Shown here piece by piece: positions 10,420-18,344 of a stretch of DNA of 64,000 bases. The first letter of the stretch is position 1; each line of letters begins with the position of its first letter. This DNA comes from Roseateles oligotrophus (GTDB taxonomy: Bacteria > Pseudomonadota > Gammaproteobacteria > Burkholderiales > Burkholderiaceae_C). Where the stretch lies: NCBI RefSeq assembly GCF_025717515.1, contig NZ_JAJIRN010000006.1, forward strand, positions 248,001 through 312,000, given 5' to 3'. The translations under genes were made by a program, and so were the position numbers. Below the pieces are notes generated by a model. The model did not search any database, had not been told where the DNA came from, and saw only the letters and a list, made by a program, of their open reading frames with translations.

Positions 10420-11850
10420 TCAGATGATTCTAGAGAATCGCTCGCGACTCCGGTCGGCTTGCAGATAACGATCAAACACCATGGCAACCGCCCGCACAAA
10501 ATACCAACCCATCGGCGTGACCTGAATCGCGCCCGGCTCTATCGTCACCAGGCCCTGCTCGGCCAACTCGGCCATGCGTTCCAACTCTGGCTTGAAATAG
10601 GCCTGCATATCGACCAAGTGTGACAACTCGATCGATTCAAACTCGAGCCTGCCCTGACACATCAGGGCCATGATGACAGCCCGCCGGACGATGTCGTCAC
10701 GGCTCAAAGCCAAGCCGCGCACGATGGGCAATTGCCCTTGGCGCAGCGAGTCGTAATACTCGTCCAGCGTCTTCGCGTTCTGGCTATAGCAAGCACCGAC
10801 ACGACCAATCGCCGACACCCCCAACGCCACCAAATCGCAATCGGGCTGCGTGCTGTAGCCCTGGAAGTTGCGGTGCAAGCGACCTTGCCGCTTGGCCACG
10901 GCCAGCGAGTCGGTCGCCAAGGCAAAGTGATCCATGCCGATATAGCTGTAACCATGCGCCTGAAAGCCGGCGATCGCAGCGGCCAGCATCACGACCTTGT
11001 CGCCGGCCGATGGCAACTGATCCGAATCGATACGGCGCTGCGGCTTGAAGCGCTGCGGCAGATGGGCGTAGCCATAGAGCGCAATCCGGTCCGGCTTCAG
11101 CGCCCCGACCTGCTCAATCGTGCGCGCGAATGATGCCGGCGTCTGCAGCGGCAGGCCGTAGATCAAGTCGACATTGGTGGACTCAAAACCCAGCTCGCGC
11201 GACGCCACCATCAAGGCCTCAACGCTCTCGTAGCTCTGCTCCCGATGAACCGCCTTTTGCACCGCGGCGTCAAAGTCCTGCACGCCAAAACTGAGCCGAT
11301 TGAAGCCCAGCTCACGCAGATGTTTGAGCCGATCATTGGTGACCGTGCGCGGATCAACTTCGATCGACACCTCGGCGCCAGGGGCGACGCGGAAGCGCTC
11401 GCGCAGAGCGGCCATCAACTGGCTCAACTCGGCGTCGCTCAGGAAGGTTGGCGACCCCCCGCCCAGATGCAACTGCGACACCGCGGCACCTCGCCCCAGA
11501 TGCGCTAGCGTCAAGTCCATCTCGGTGACCAAGGCCTGCAAATACTCGACGGCCTTGTCGTGATGCTTGGTGATGACCTTGTTGCAAGCGCAGTAATAGC
11601 AGACCGACTCGCAAAACGGAATGTGGATGTACAAGGACAAAGGCGAAGCCCCACCCAAGGAGCCTCCCGCCCTTTGCTGCAAGGCCTGCGTATATTGGTC
11701 GGCCGAAAAGGCCTCAACAAAGCGATCGGCGGTCGGGTAGGAGGTGTAGCGCGGCCCCGAGACATCGAAGCGTTGCAACAGCTCTTCGCTGATGCTGTCC
11801 GAGGCCGAGGCGGAACCCAAAGCGGGGCTAGCGTGAATGATCTGTACCAT
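10420..11850 (-). CDS. hemN: Oxygen-independent coproporphyrinogen III oxidase
   Basis: Radical-SAM enzyme that decarboxylates coproporphyrinogen III to protoporphyrinogen IX without oxygen, needed for haem under microaerobic conditions. The Cx3CxxC cluster motif is CESVCYYC, preceded by LSLYIHIPF and followed by HLGGGSPTFL. About 476 residues from ATG 11850; a GTG at 11859 is an alternative. The core starts RFDVSGPRYTSYPTADRF. It is divergent from fnr, with a perfect FNR box at 11885-11898. If that box worked in class II geometry for hemN, the transcript would start at about the ATG, so the promoter layout is unclear. Confidence 0.95.
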   Translation of the reverse strand: MVQIIHASPALGSASASDSISEELLQRFDVSGPRYTSYPTADRFVEAFSADQYTQALQQRAGGSLGGASPLSLYIHIPFCESVCYYCACNKVITKHHDKAVEYLQALVTEMDLTLAHLGRGAAVSQLHLGGGSPTFLSDAELSQLMAALRERFRVAPGAEVSIEVDPRTVTNDRLKHLRELGFNRLSFGVQDFDAAVQKAVHREQSYESVEALMVASRELGFESTNVDLIYGLPLQTPASFARTIEQVGALKPDRIALYGYAHLPQRFKPQRRIDSDQLPSAGDKVVMLAAAIAGFQAHGYSYIGMDHFALATDSLAVAKRQGRLHRNFQGYSTQPDCDLVALGVSAIGRVGACYSQNAKTLDEYYDSLRQGQLPIVRGLALSRDDIVRRAVIMALMCQGRLEFESIELSHLVDMQAYFKPELERMAELAEQGLVTIEPGAIQVTPMGWYFVRAVAMVFDRYLQADRSRERFSRII

Positions 11851-11884
11851 GGCGCACACTTTGCCAAGTCTTTACTTTCGCTAC

Positions 11885-11898
11885 TTGATCAAGATCAA
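11885..11898. promoter_or_regulatory. Perfect FNR/Anr box in the hemN-fnr intergenic region
   Basis: TTGATCAAGATCAA matches the consensus TTGAT-N4-ATCAA exactly. Centred at 11891.5, it would place a class II (-41.5) start site for fnr near 11933, giving a 93 nt leader, so autoregulation is plausible. It is 41 bp from the hemN ATG. A weaker two-mismatch copy (TTGAGATATATCAG) is at 11937-11950. Confidence 0.85.
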
Positions 11899-12025
11899 GC
11901 TTAAAGCGCTTGGCAAGACCAACAATGCTTCAGCTCTTGAGATATATCAGGATGATGATCTCAGCAGCCCCATTTCCCCCAATGATTCGCCGCCCTCCCG
12001 CGGCGAATCAGTAGAAAAGAATCGA

Positions 12026-12760
12026 ATGAACGCCACCATCCCGATCAAAATCGAACCGCTGAAGGTCGCCTGCTCAAGCTGCAATTTGCGCGAGCTATGC
12101 CTGCCGGTGGGCTTGTCGTCGGGCGACTTGGAGCAACTCGACAAGTTGGTCGCAACGCGCCGCCAGGTCTCCCGCGGCGACACCTTGTTTCGCAGCGGCG
12201 ACAGTTTCCTATCCTTGTACGCAGTGCGCACAGGCTTTTTCAAAACCTGCGTGACCTCCGAAGACGGCCGCGACCAGGTCACCGGCTTTCAAATGGCCGG
12301 CGAGTTGCTGGGCCTGGACGGCATCAGCACCGACCGCCACAGCTGTGACGCGGTGGCGCTGGAAGACTCTTCGGTCTGCGTGATCCCCTATGAGCAACTC
12401 GAAGAGTTGTCGCGTGAGTTCACCGATTTGCAGCGCCAGTTCCACAAGATCATGAGCCGGGAGATCGTCCGCGATCACGGCGTGATGTTGCTGCTCGGCA
12501 GCATGCGTGCCGAGGAACGCTTGGCGGCCTTTCTGCTCAACCTGACCCAGCGCCTGCAGGCCCGCGGATTCTCCGCGGCCGCCCTGGTGCTGCGCATGAC
12601 GCGCGAAGAAATCGGCAGCTATCTGGGCTTGAAGCTCGAAACCGTCAGCCGGACCTTTTCGAAGTTCCAGGACGACGGCTTGCTGGAGGTCAAACAGCGG
12701 CAGCTGCGCATCCTCGACCAAGCCGGCCTGCAGCGCTTGGTCAATAGCAGCAACTGCTAG
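12026..12760 (+). CDS. fnr: FNR/Anr-type oxygen-sensing transcription regulator
   Basis: 244-residue CRP/FNR-family regulator. The N-terminal cluster cysteines are Cys16, Cys19 and Cys25 (CSSCNLRELC), and the fourth ligand is probably Cys107 (HSCDAV). This fits an oxygen-labile [4Fe-4S] sensor. A cNMP-like beta-roll follows (about 35-140). The C-terminal helix-turn-helix EEIGSYLGLKLETVSRTF carries the E-SR residues that read TTGAT half sites. The ATG at 12026 follows a GAAAAG ribosome site; longer in-frame reading to 11837 would cover the FNR box and is unlikely. Neighbouring hemN and cbb3 genes are expected targets. Confidence 0.95.
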   Translation: MNATIPIKIEPLKVACSSCNLRELCLPVGLSSGDLEQLDKLVATRRQVSRGDTLFRSGDSFLSLYAVRTGFFKTCVTSEDGRDQVTGFQMAGELLGLDGISTDRHSCDAVALEDSSVCVIPYEQLEELSREFTDLQRQFHKIMSREIVRDHGVMLLLGSMRAEERLAAFLLNLTQRLQARGFSAAALVLRMTREEIGSYLGLKLETVSRTFSKFQDDGLLEVKQRQLRILDQAGLQRLVNSSNC

Positions 12761-12769
12761 GTCGCCTGC

Positions 12770-13093
12770 TTAGCGCGGCCAGCCGCGCGGGTGCTGGTCG
12801 GCCGGCGGCTCGGGCAGCGTAGCCATCAGCACGCTCAGGCTCGAGCCTAAGCTGACGATCAGCCAAAACAGCAAGAAGCCGATGGTGTAGACCGCCTGGC
12901 GCGGCAAATCGAGCGGCGCACCGCCGAACCAGCTCAAATCACTCGGATCGACCAGCGCAAAAATCAGCGCCGACAAGACCCCGGCCATCAAGAACGAGGG
13001 CCACAGCACGACCATGGCGACACGGCCAAGCCGGCCGGATCGCCCGCCGGGCGCCTCCCTGGCCTCAGGTGGTGTTGCGGCTGATCCGCTCAT
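12770..13093 (-). CDS. Small two-span membrane protein at the end of the cco operon
   Basis: 107-residue protein of unknown function with two clear hydrophobic segments (VAMVVLWPSFLMAGVLSALIFAL and AVYTIGFLLFWLIVSLGSSLSVLM) joined by a short loop containing SDLSWFGGAPLDLP. The N-terminus is polar and Pro/Ala-rich. Its start overlaps the fixH stop by 4 bp (ATGA), so it belongs to the ccoG-fixH unit. It ends 9 bp from the convergent fnr stop. Position suggests a role in cytochrome oxidase assembly or stability, but no family motif proves this. Confidence 0.75.
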   Translation of the reverse strand: MSGSAATPPEAREAPGGRSGRLGRVAMVVLWPSFLMAGVLSALIFALVDPSDLSWFGGAPLDLPRQAVYTIGFLLFWLIVSLGSSLSVLMATLPEPPADQHPRGWPR

Positions 13094-13347
13094 TTCCCAC
13101 CCGTCGCGGCGTGGTTACGGGCCTCTTTGGCGGGCTGCATCGATTTAGCGCTGCTATTGCCGGCGGCCTGCTCTTGCAGCACAGGATCGGGGTAGCTCAA
13201 GGCCAGCCCCAGGGTAGCGAAACTCGCCACCACCACCAAACTCGGCCCACCCACCACCAACCACATCACAGGCTCACGCCACCAAGGGCGGGTGCGCGCG
13301 GGCTTGGCGTTGGACGAAGAGTTCGGAAGGATATCTTGCATGCTCAT
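13090..13347 (-). CDS. ccoH: FixH/CcoH-like cbb3 oxidase assembly protein
   Basis: 85-residue single-span membrane protein. It has a basic N-terminus, a WWREPVMWLVVGGPSLVVVASFATLGLAL membrane segment (split here only as a description of residues about 22-50) and the YPDPVL motif typical of short FixH proteins. FixH/CcoH is a stability and assembly factor of the cbb3 oxidase. It is 27 bp downstream of ccoG and overlaps the next small membrane gene by 4 bp. It is shorter than rhizobial FixH, as usual in Betaproteobacteria. Confidence 0.85.
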   Translation of the reverse strand: MSMQDILPNSSSNAKPARTRPWWREPVMWLVVGGPSLVVVASFATLGLALSYPDPVLQEQAAGNSSAKSMQPAKEARNHAATGGK

Positions 13348-13374
13348 GTCTATTCCTTGCTGCCGCCAGTACGC

Positions 13375-14880
13375 TCAGCGCGGCACCACAAAAGTTGATT
13401 TTTCAGCGGCGGCCTGGGGGCCAACCTGACCCGGCTGTTGCACCCGGTTCAATTGGAATTGAATGGGATGCGCGCCGGCGCCTGCCTTTGCGGCCACCTC
13501 CGGCGGTATCCGCACCGCGACGGAAACCCAGCGCGCCTCGGCCGACTCCACCGTCATCGCCACCGGTCGTGCCAACGCGACACCGTCCATGCCGCTGACC
13601 GAGACCGAAAACTGCTGCGGCATTTCGGTCGCATTCATGACCTGCAAACGGTACAAATTCTCAATGAATCCGTCCTCGACCAAACGCGCCATCACGCCAC
13701 GGTCGCGCACCACATCAAGCTTCACCGGGCTGCGCAGGAACAACAGGCTGCCGAGCAAAGCGCCACACAAAAGCAGCAGCACGACGCTATAGATCACCAC
13801 GCGCGGGCGGAACACACGGCGCAGCTTTTGCGTCGGGGTCAGGTGTTGACTCAGGCCGTTCTCGGTGTCGTAACGGATCAAGCCGCGCGGGTAATCCATC
13901 TTGTCCATCACGCCGTCGCAAACATCAATGCAAGCCGCGCAGCCGATGCATTCGTATTGCAAGCCTTTGCGGATGTCGATGCCGGTCGGGCAGACTTGCA
14001 CGCACAGCGTGCAGTCGATGCAAGAACCCAAACCGGCCAGTTTGATCTCCTCAACGCTGGCCTTTTTGCTGCGCGAACCGCGCGGCTCGCCACGTTCGGC
14101 GTCGTAGCTGATGATCAGCGTGTCCTTGTCGAACATCGCGCTTTGAAAGCGCGCATAAGGACACATGTATTTGCAGACCTGCTCACGCAAAAAACCCGCG
14201 TTGCCATAGGTTGCAAAACCATAGAACAAGACCCAGAACCACTCCCAGGGCCCGAAGCCCAGCGTGAAGGCCTCGGCCCACAGCTGCTTGATCGGGGTGA
14301 AGTAACCCACAAAGCTGAAACCTGTCCACAGCCCCAGCGTGATCCAACTCAGCTGGGTTGCGCCTTTGCGCAGCAGTTTGTTGGCGGACCAGGGTGCCGC
14401 GTCGAGTTTGATGCGCGCCTGGCGGTCGCCCTCGAACTGCCGCTCGATCCACATGAAGATTTCGGTGTAGACCGTCTGCGGGCAGGCAAAGCCGCACCAA
14501 AGCCGCCCGGCAACCGCCGTGAACAAAAACAAGGCGTAGGCCGAAACCAGCAGCAGACCCGTCAGGTAGATGAAGTCCTGAGGGTAAAGCACCAAGCCGC
14601 CGATGTAGAAACGCCGGCTCGCCAGATCAAACAAGACCGCCTGCCGGCCGTTCCACTGCAGCCAAGGCAGGCCGTAAAACAAGAGCTGCGTGAACCAGAC
14701 CAAGCCCCAACGCCAGCGGGCGAAGAGCCCGCTGACCGAGCGCGGATAGATTTTCTTCTGCGCCTCGTACAGCGAGATGATCTCGATCACCGTGTCGCTG
14801 CCCTTGCCCTTGCCCGTTCCCTTGCCGGAATTGGGCTTGACTGGGGGCTTTGATGGGGCCGTGCCTGTCTCTGCGCTCAT
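13375..14880 (-). CDS. ccoG: Cytochrome c oxidase accessory protein CcoG (FixG)
   Basis: 501-residue membrane ferredoxin-type protein that acts as a cupric reductase during cbb3 oxidase biogenesis. Several transmembrane segments flank CGFACPQTVYTEIF and CKYMCPYARFQ. Two [4Fe-4S] motifs follow: CIDCTLCVQVCP and CIGCAACIDVCD. The C-terminal third is an Ig-like FixG periplasmic domain. An N-terminal Gly/Lys/Pro-rich tail precedes residue 30. It lies 54 bp after ccoP, with fixH downstream, in the usual ccoNOQP-GH order. Confidence 0.96.
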   Translation of the reverse strand: MSAETGTAPSKPPVKPNSGKGTGKGKGSDTVIEIISLYEAQKKIYPRSVSGLFARWRWGLVWFTQLLFYGLPWLQWNGRQAVLFDLASRRFYIGGLVLYPQDFIYLTGLLLVSAYALFLFTAVAGRLWCGFACPQTVYTEIFMWIERQFEGDRQARIKLDAAPWSANKLLRKGATQLSWITLGLWTGFSFVGYFTPIKQLWAEAFTLGFGPWEWFWVLFYGFATYGNAGFLREQVCKYMCPYARFQSAMFDKDTLIISYDAERGEPRGSRSKKASVEEIKLAGLGSCIDCTLCVQVCPTGIDIRKGLQYECIGCAACIDVCDGVMDKMDYPRGLIRYDTENGLSQHLTPTQKLRRVFRPRVVIYSVVLLLLCGALLGSLLFLRSPVKLDVVRDRGVMARLVEDGFIENLYRLQVMNATEMPQQFSVSVSGMDGVALARPVAMTVESAEARWVSVAVRIPPEVAAKAGAGAHPIQFQLNRVQQPGQVGPQAAAEKSTFVVPR

Positions 14881-14934
14881 GCCTACCTTGGATCACCGAA
14901 AGAGAGGCCGGGGACGGCCTCTGAACTGCAGAGT

Positions 14935-15849
14935 CTACTTAGCCACTGCCGCCGTATTGCTGGAGAGGCTCCACACATAGGCGCCCAAGACATGGATCTG
15001 CTCGGGGCTGAGGCGGCCCGCTTGCGCCGGCATGACATTGTTCTTGCCACTGTTGATGATGCCGATGATGGCATCTTCACCCCAGCCATGCAGCCAGACC
15101 TTGTCGGTCAGATTCGGCGCGCCGATCGCTTGGTTGCCCTTGCCGTCCGAACCGTGGCAGGCCGCGCAGGCCCCAAACTTGGCCCGTCCCAGCTGTGCGG
15201 CGATCGCGTTATGGGCGCTACCGGACAAGCTCAGCACATAGTTGGCAACATTGCGAACATCGTCGGACGACCCCACCGCAGCGGCCATTGGCGGCATCAC
15301 GCCGTTGCGACCATTGGTGATGGACTGGATGATGGTTTCATGCGCGCCACCGTAAATCCAATCAGTGTCGGTCAGGTTCGGGAAGCCCTTGCTACCCTTA
15401 CCGTCCGAGCCATGGCAACCGGCGCAGTTATTGGCGAACAAACGCTCGCCGATACCCATGGCCACCGAGTCTTGGGACAAAACCTCGGCGGTCTTGCCCT
15501 CGAACTTGGCAAACAAAGTGGCCATCGCCTTGTTCGCAGCATCCTGCTCCTGCCGGTACTGGCCTTCACTGGACCAACCCAAGGAGCCCGCCTTGCTGCC
15601 CAGACCGGGGTACATGGCCAGATAGATACCGGCAAAAACCACCGTCAACACAAACAGAATCGCCCACCAACGTGGCAAGGGATTGTTCAACTCAACGATG
15701 TCTTCGTCCCAGACATGACCGGTGCTATTGTCGCCGGCCATGACCTTGTGGCGGCTGGCAACGAAGAGCAAAACAATACAAAAGACCAGCCCGGCGATCG
15801 TGCCGGCGGCAACGAAGAGGGACCAGCCATCATGGAAAAAGTCACTCAT
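14935..15849 (-). CDS. ccoP: Cytochrome c oxidase cbb3-type subunit III (dihaem)
   Basis: 304-residue membrane-anchored dihaem cytochrome c that passes electrons to CcoO/CcoN. It has two N-terminal hydrophobic helices (LFVAAGTIAGLVFCIVLLFVA and WWAILFVLTVVFAGIYLAMY). Two haem-binding sites, CAGCHGSDGKG and CAACHGSDGKG, follow, each with downstream Met ligand segments (GVMPPM and NVMPA). The ATG at 15849 overlaps the ccoQ stop by 4 bp. Part of ccoNOQP. Confidence 0.97.
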   Translation of the reverse strand: MSDFFHDGWSLFVAAGTIAGLVFCIVLLFVASRHKVMAGDNSTGHVWDEDIVELNNPLPRWWAILFVLTVVFAGIYLAMYPGLGSKAGSLGWSSEGQYRQEQDAANKAMATLFAKFEGKTAEVLSQDSVAMGIGERLFANNCAGCHGSDGKGSKGFPNLTDTDWIYGGAHETIIQSITNGRNGVMPPMAAAVGSSDDVRNVANYVLSLSGSAHNAIAAQLGRAKFGACAACHGSDGKGNQAIGAPNLTDKVWLHGWGEDAIIGIINSGKNNVMPAQAGRLSPEQIHVLGAYVWSLSSNTAAVAK

Positions 15850-16001
15850 TGCGCCCTCCCAATAACATCATCTCCGAGCGGCAACATGGCCTGCTCGTCA
15901 AAGCTCGATTTGTTGCGGCTGGAATAGGCCCAGGCCACGATGCACAAAAAAACCAGCAGCGAAAAAACCGTCACTGCCGCCCGCAAGATATTGATATCCA
16001 T
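15846..16001 (-). CDS. ccoQ: Cytochrome c oxidase cbb3-type subunit CcoQ
   Basis: 51-residue subunit. Translation from ATG 16001 gives MDINILRAAVTVFSLLVFLC and onward: one membrane helix, then WAYSSRNKSSFDEQAMLPLGDD, the typical CcoQ cytoplasmic tail (YSxxxKxxFDEAA-like). CcoQ stabilises the CcoP-CcoNO core complex. It lies 13 bp after ccoO and its stop overlaps the ccoP start. Confidence 0.92.
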   Translation of the reverse strand: MDINILRAAVTVFSLLVFLCIVAWAYSSRNKSSFDEQAMLPLGDDVIGRAQ

Positions 16002-16014
16002 TGCGTCCGACCTT

Positions 16015-16638
16015 TCACTTCAGCGCGGTGCCGAGCACCTGCAAGTAAGCAATTACCGCATCCAACTCGCTGCGGCCCTTGACGGCTTCGGCGGCTTCGG
16101 CGATTTCCGTATCCGCATAAGGCACGCCAACGACGCGCAGCGCACGGAGCTTGGGCGCCATTTCGCTCGGATCCAGCATATTCTTGGCCAACCAAGGGTA
16201 GGCCGGCATATTGGACTCGGGCACCAAATCGCGCGGATTCGTCATGTGAATGCGATGCCATTCGTCGCTGTACTTGCCGCCAACCCGGTGCAGATCGGGG
16301 CCGGTACGCTTGCTGCCCCACTGGAAGGGGTGGTCATAGACGAACTCACCTGCGGTCGAGAAGTGGCCGTAGCGCAGCGTCTCCGAGCGGAACGGGCGAA
16401 TCATCTGCGAGTGGCAGTTGTAGCAACCCTCACGGATGTAGATGTCACGCCCGGCCAGTTGCAGCGCGGTGTAGGGCTTCAAGCCAGGCGTGGCTTCGGT
16501 GGTGGAACGCTGAAAGAACAGCGGAATGATTTCCACCGCACCGCCGACGATCACCGTCAGCAGCACCAGCACAATCATCAGAAAATTACTGGTCTCGATT
16601 CTTGCGTGACCAGTGGCTTTATCGTTTGTCGATGCCAT
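16015..16638 (-). CDS. ccoO: Cytochrome c oxidase cbb3-type subunit II (monohaem)
   Basis: 207-residue membrane-anchored c-type cytochrome. A single N-terminal helix ([22 protein letters not shown]) is followed by the haem motif [12 protein letters not shown] near residue 77. The conserved [34 protein letters not shown] region comes next; only the motif order is cited here. It accepts electrons from CcoP and donates to CcoN. 27 bp downstream of ccoN. Confidence 0.97.
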   Translation of the reverse strand: MASTNDKATGHARIETSNFLMIVLVLLTVIVGGAVEIIPLFFQRSTTEATPGLKPYTALQLAGRDIYIREGCYNCHSQMIRPFRSETLRYGHFSTAGEFVYDHPFQWGSKRTGPDLHRVGGKYSDEWHRIHMTNPRDLVPESNMPAYPWLAKNMLDPSEMAPKLRALRVVGVPYADTEIAEAAEAVKGRSELDAVIAYLQVLGTALK

Positions 16639-16665
16639 ATCTATTTCTCCTAGGTCAGCAATGCA

Positions 16666-18114
16666 TCAGGCGTGAGCCAATGCGGCGGGGATAGGGGTCG
16701 ACGCAGTGCGGCCAATCTGCACCGTCTTGACCACGTTCCAGGCCATCACCAACATGCCGCCCAGGTAAAGCACGCCGCCCAGCAGACGTACCACATAGAA
16801 GGGATACGTCGCCTTGACGCTCTCCACAAAGGTGTAAACCAAGCTGCCGTCCGGGTTGACCGCACGCCACATCAGACCTTGCATGACACCGGCAATCCAC
16901 ATCGCGGCGATATAGAGCACGATGCCCAGCGTGGCGATCCAGAAGTGCAATTCAATCGCCGACTTCGAGTACATCTCGGTGCGACCGAACATGCGCGGAA
17001 TCAGGTGATAGAGCGAGCCCATCGATATCAGGCCGACCCAACCCAAAGCGCCGGAATGCACATGGCCAATCGTCCAATCGGTGTAATGGCTCAAGGCGTT
17101 GACCGTCTTGATCGACATCATCGGGCCCTCAAAGGTCGACATGCCGTAGAAAGACAGCGACACGATCAGGAACTTCAGGATCGGGTCGTCACGCAGCTTG
17201 TGCCAGGCGCCGCTCAAGGTCATCACGCCGTTGATCATGCCGCCCCAGCTTGGCGCCAACAGCACCAGCGAGAACACCATGCCCACGCTCTGCGCCCAGT
17301 CGGGCAAGGCGGTGTAGTGCAGATGGTGCGGGCCCGCCCACATATAAGTGAAGATCAGCGCCCAGAAGTGCACGATCGAGAGGCGGTAGCTATAGACCGG
17401 CCGACCCGCTTGCTTGGGGATGTAGTAATACATCATGCCGAGGAAACCAGCCGTCAGGAAGAAGCCCACCGCATTGTGGCCATACCACCATTGCACCATC
17501 GCGTCTTGCACGCCGGCGTAGGCCGAGTAGCTCTTGAACAGGCTGACGGGAATAGCCGCGCTATTGACCAGGTGCAGCAGGGCCACGGCGAGGATGAAGG
17601 CACCGAAAAACCAGTTGGCCACATAGATGTGCTTGACCTTGCGGGTTCCGACCGTGCCGAAGAACACGATCGCATAGGACACCCAGACCAGCGTGATCAG
17701 AATGTCGATCGGCCATTCCAGCTCGGCATATTCCTTGCCGCTGGTGTAGCCCAAGGGCAGCGTGATCGCCGCAGACAGGATCACCAACTGCCAGCCCCAG
17801 AACGTGAACCAGGCCAGACCGGGCGCGAACAAGCGCGTGTAGCCGGTACGCTGAACCACGTGGTAAGCGGTCGCAAACAGCGAGCAGCCGCCAAAAGCAA
17901 AAATCACGGCATTCGTGTGCAGCGGTCGCAGGCGACCGTAACTGAGCCACGGAATCCCTAAATTCAGTTCTGGCCAAGTCAGCTGGGCGGCAATGATCAC
18001 CCCCACCAACATGCCCACAACGCCCCATAACACGGCAGCGAGTGCGAAGGCTCGCACCACTCCGTCTTCGTACACCTCTCCGGTAGAACTTACCGGTCCA
18101 GCGGTTTTTGCCAT
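16666..18114 (-). CDS. ccoN: Cytochrome c oxidase cbb3-type subunit I
   Basis: 482-residue catalytic subunit of the haem-copper oxidase, with about 12 transmembrane helices, reducing O2 at low oxygen tension. Conserved histidines appear in [14 protein letters not shown] (low-spin haem), [25 protein letters not shown] (CuB His plus active-site Tyr region), [13 protein letters not shown], and [17 protein letters not shown] (haem ligands). Length and motifs are complete. A one-mismatch FNR box (18181-18194) lies 67-80 bp upstream inside ccoS, so the ccoNOQP genes may have their own anaerobic promoter besides read-through from ccoI-ccoS. Confidence 0.97.
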   Translation of the reverse strand: MAKTAGPVSSTGEVYEDGVVRAFALAAVLWGVVGMLVGVIIAAQLTWPELNLGIPWLSYGRLRPLHTNAVIFAFGGCSLFATAYHVVQRTGYTRLFAPGLAWFTFWGWQLVILSAAITLPLGYTSGKEYAELEWPIDILITLVWVSYAIVFFGTVGTRKVKHIYVANWFFGAFILAVALLHLVNSAAIPVSLFKSYSAYAGVQDAMVQWWYGHNAVGFFLTAGFLGMMYYYIPKQAGRPVYSYRLSIVHFWALIFTYMWAGPHHLHYTALPDWAQSVGMVFSLVLLAPSWGGMINGVMTLSGAWHKLRDDPILKFLIVSLSFYGMSTFEGPMMSIKTVNALSHYTDWTIGHVHSGALGWVGLISMGSLYHLIPRMFGRTEMYSKSAIELHFWIATLGIVLYIAAMWIAGVMQGLMWRAVNPDGSLVYTFVESVKATYPFYVVRLLGGVLYLGGMLVMAWNVVKTVQIGRTASTPIPAALAHA

Positions 18115-18135
18115 TGTGTTGGCTCCTTGCGGCTT

Positions 18136-18336
18136 CTAATTAGACGAGCGCGATTCTTTGCGATCGCCAGGCGGGGGAACTTGATGTTCGTCAAACCCAT
18201 CACCATCTTCGAGGATTCGATTGCCTTCGCGTTCCAAATCTTCCAATTGACCGTTGTTAATTGCCCACCCGAAGACACCGACGATCAGCAGCACCAAGAG
18301 CACGGACAAGGGGATCAATAAATACAAAATATCCAT
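18136..18336 (-). CDS. ccoS: Cbb3 oxidase assembly protein CcoS
   Basis: 66-residue single-span protein (MDILYLLIPLSVLLVLLIVG, then FGWAINNGQLEDLEREGNRIL). The W-x3-GQ-[FL]-[DE]-DLE pattern is diagnostic of CcoS (FixS), required for cofactor insertion into cbb3 oxidase. The ATG at 18336 gives the canonical length; upstream codons to 18486 overlap ccoI and are not conserved. Only 8 bp separate it from the ccoI stop. Confidence 0.93.
   Translation of the reverse strand: MDILYLLIPLSVLLVLLIVGVFGWAINNGQLEDLEREGNRILEDGDGFDEHQVPPPGDRKESRSSN
18181..18194 (-). promoter_or_regulatory. FNR-like box upstream of ccoN, inside ccoS
   Basis: On the minus strand TTGACGAACATCAA, one mismatch from TTGAT-N4-ATCAA. 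Its centre is 73.5 bp before the ccoN ATG. A class II start site 41.5 bp downstream would leave a 32 nt leader. It lies in coding sequence, so chance occurrence is possible. Confidence 0.5.
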
Positions 18337-18344
18337 GCTCTGAC

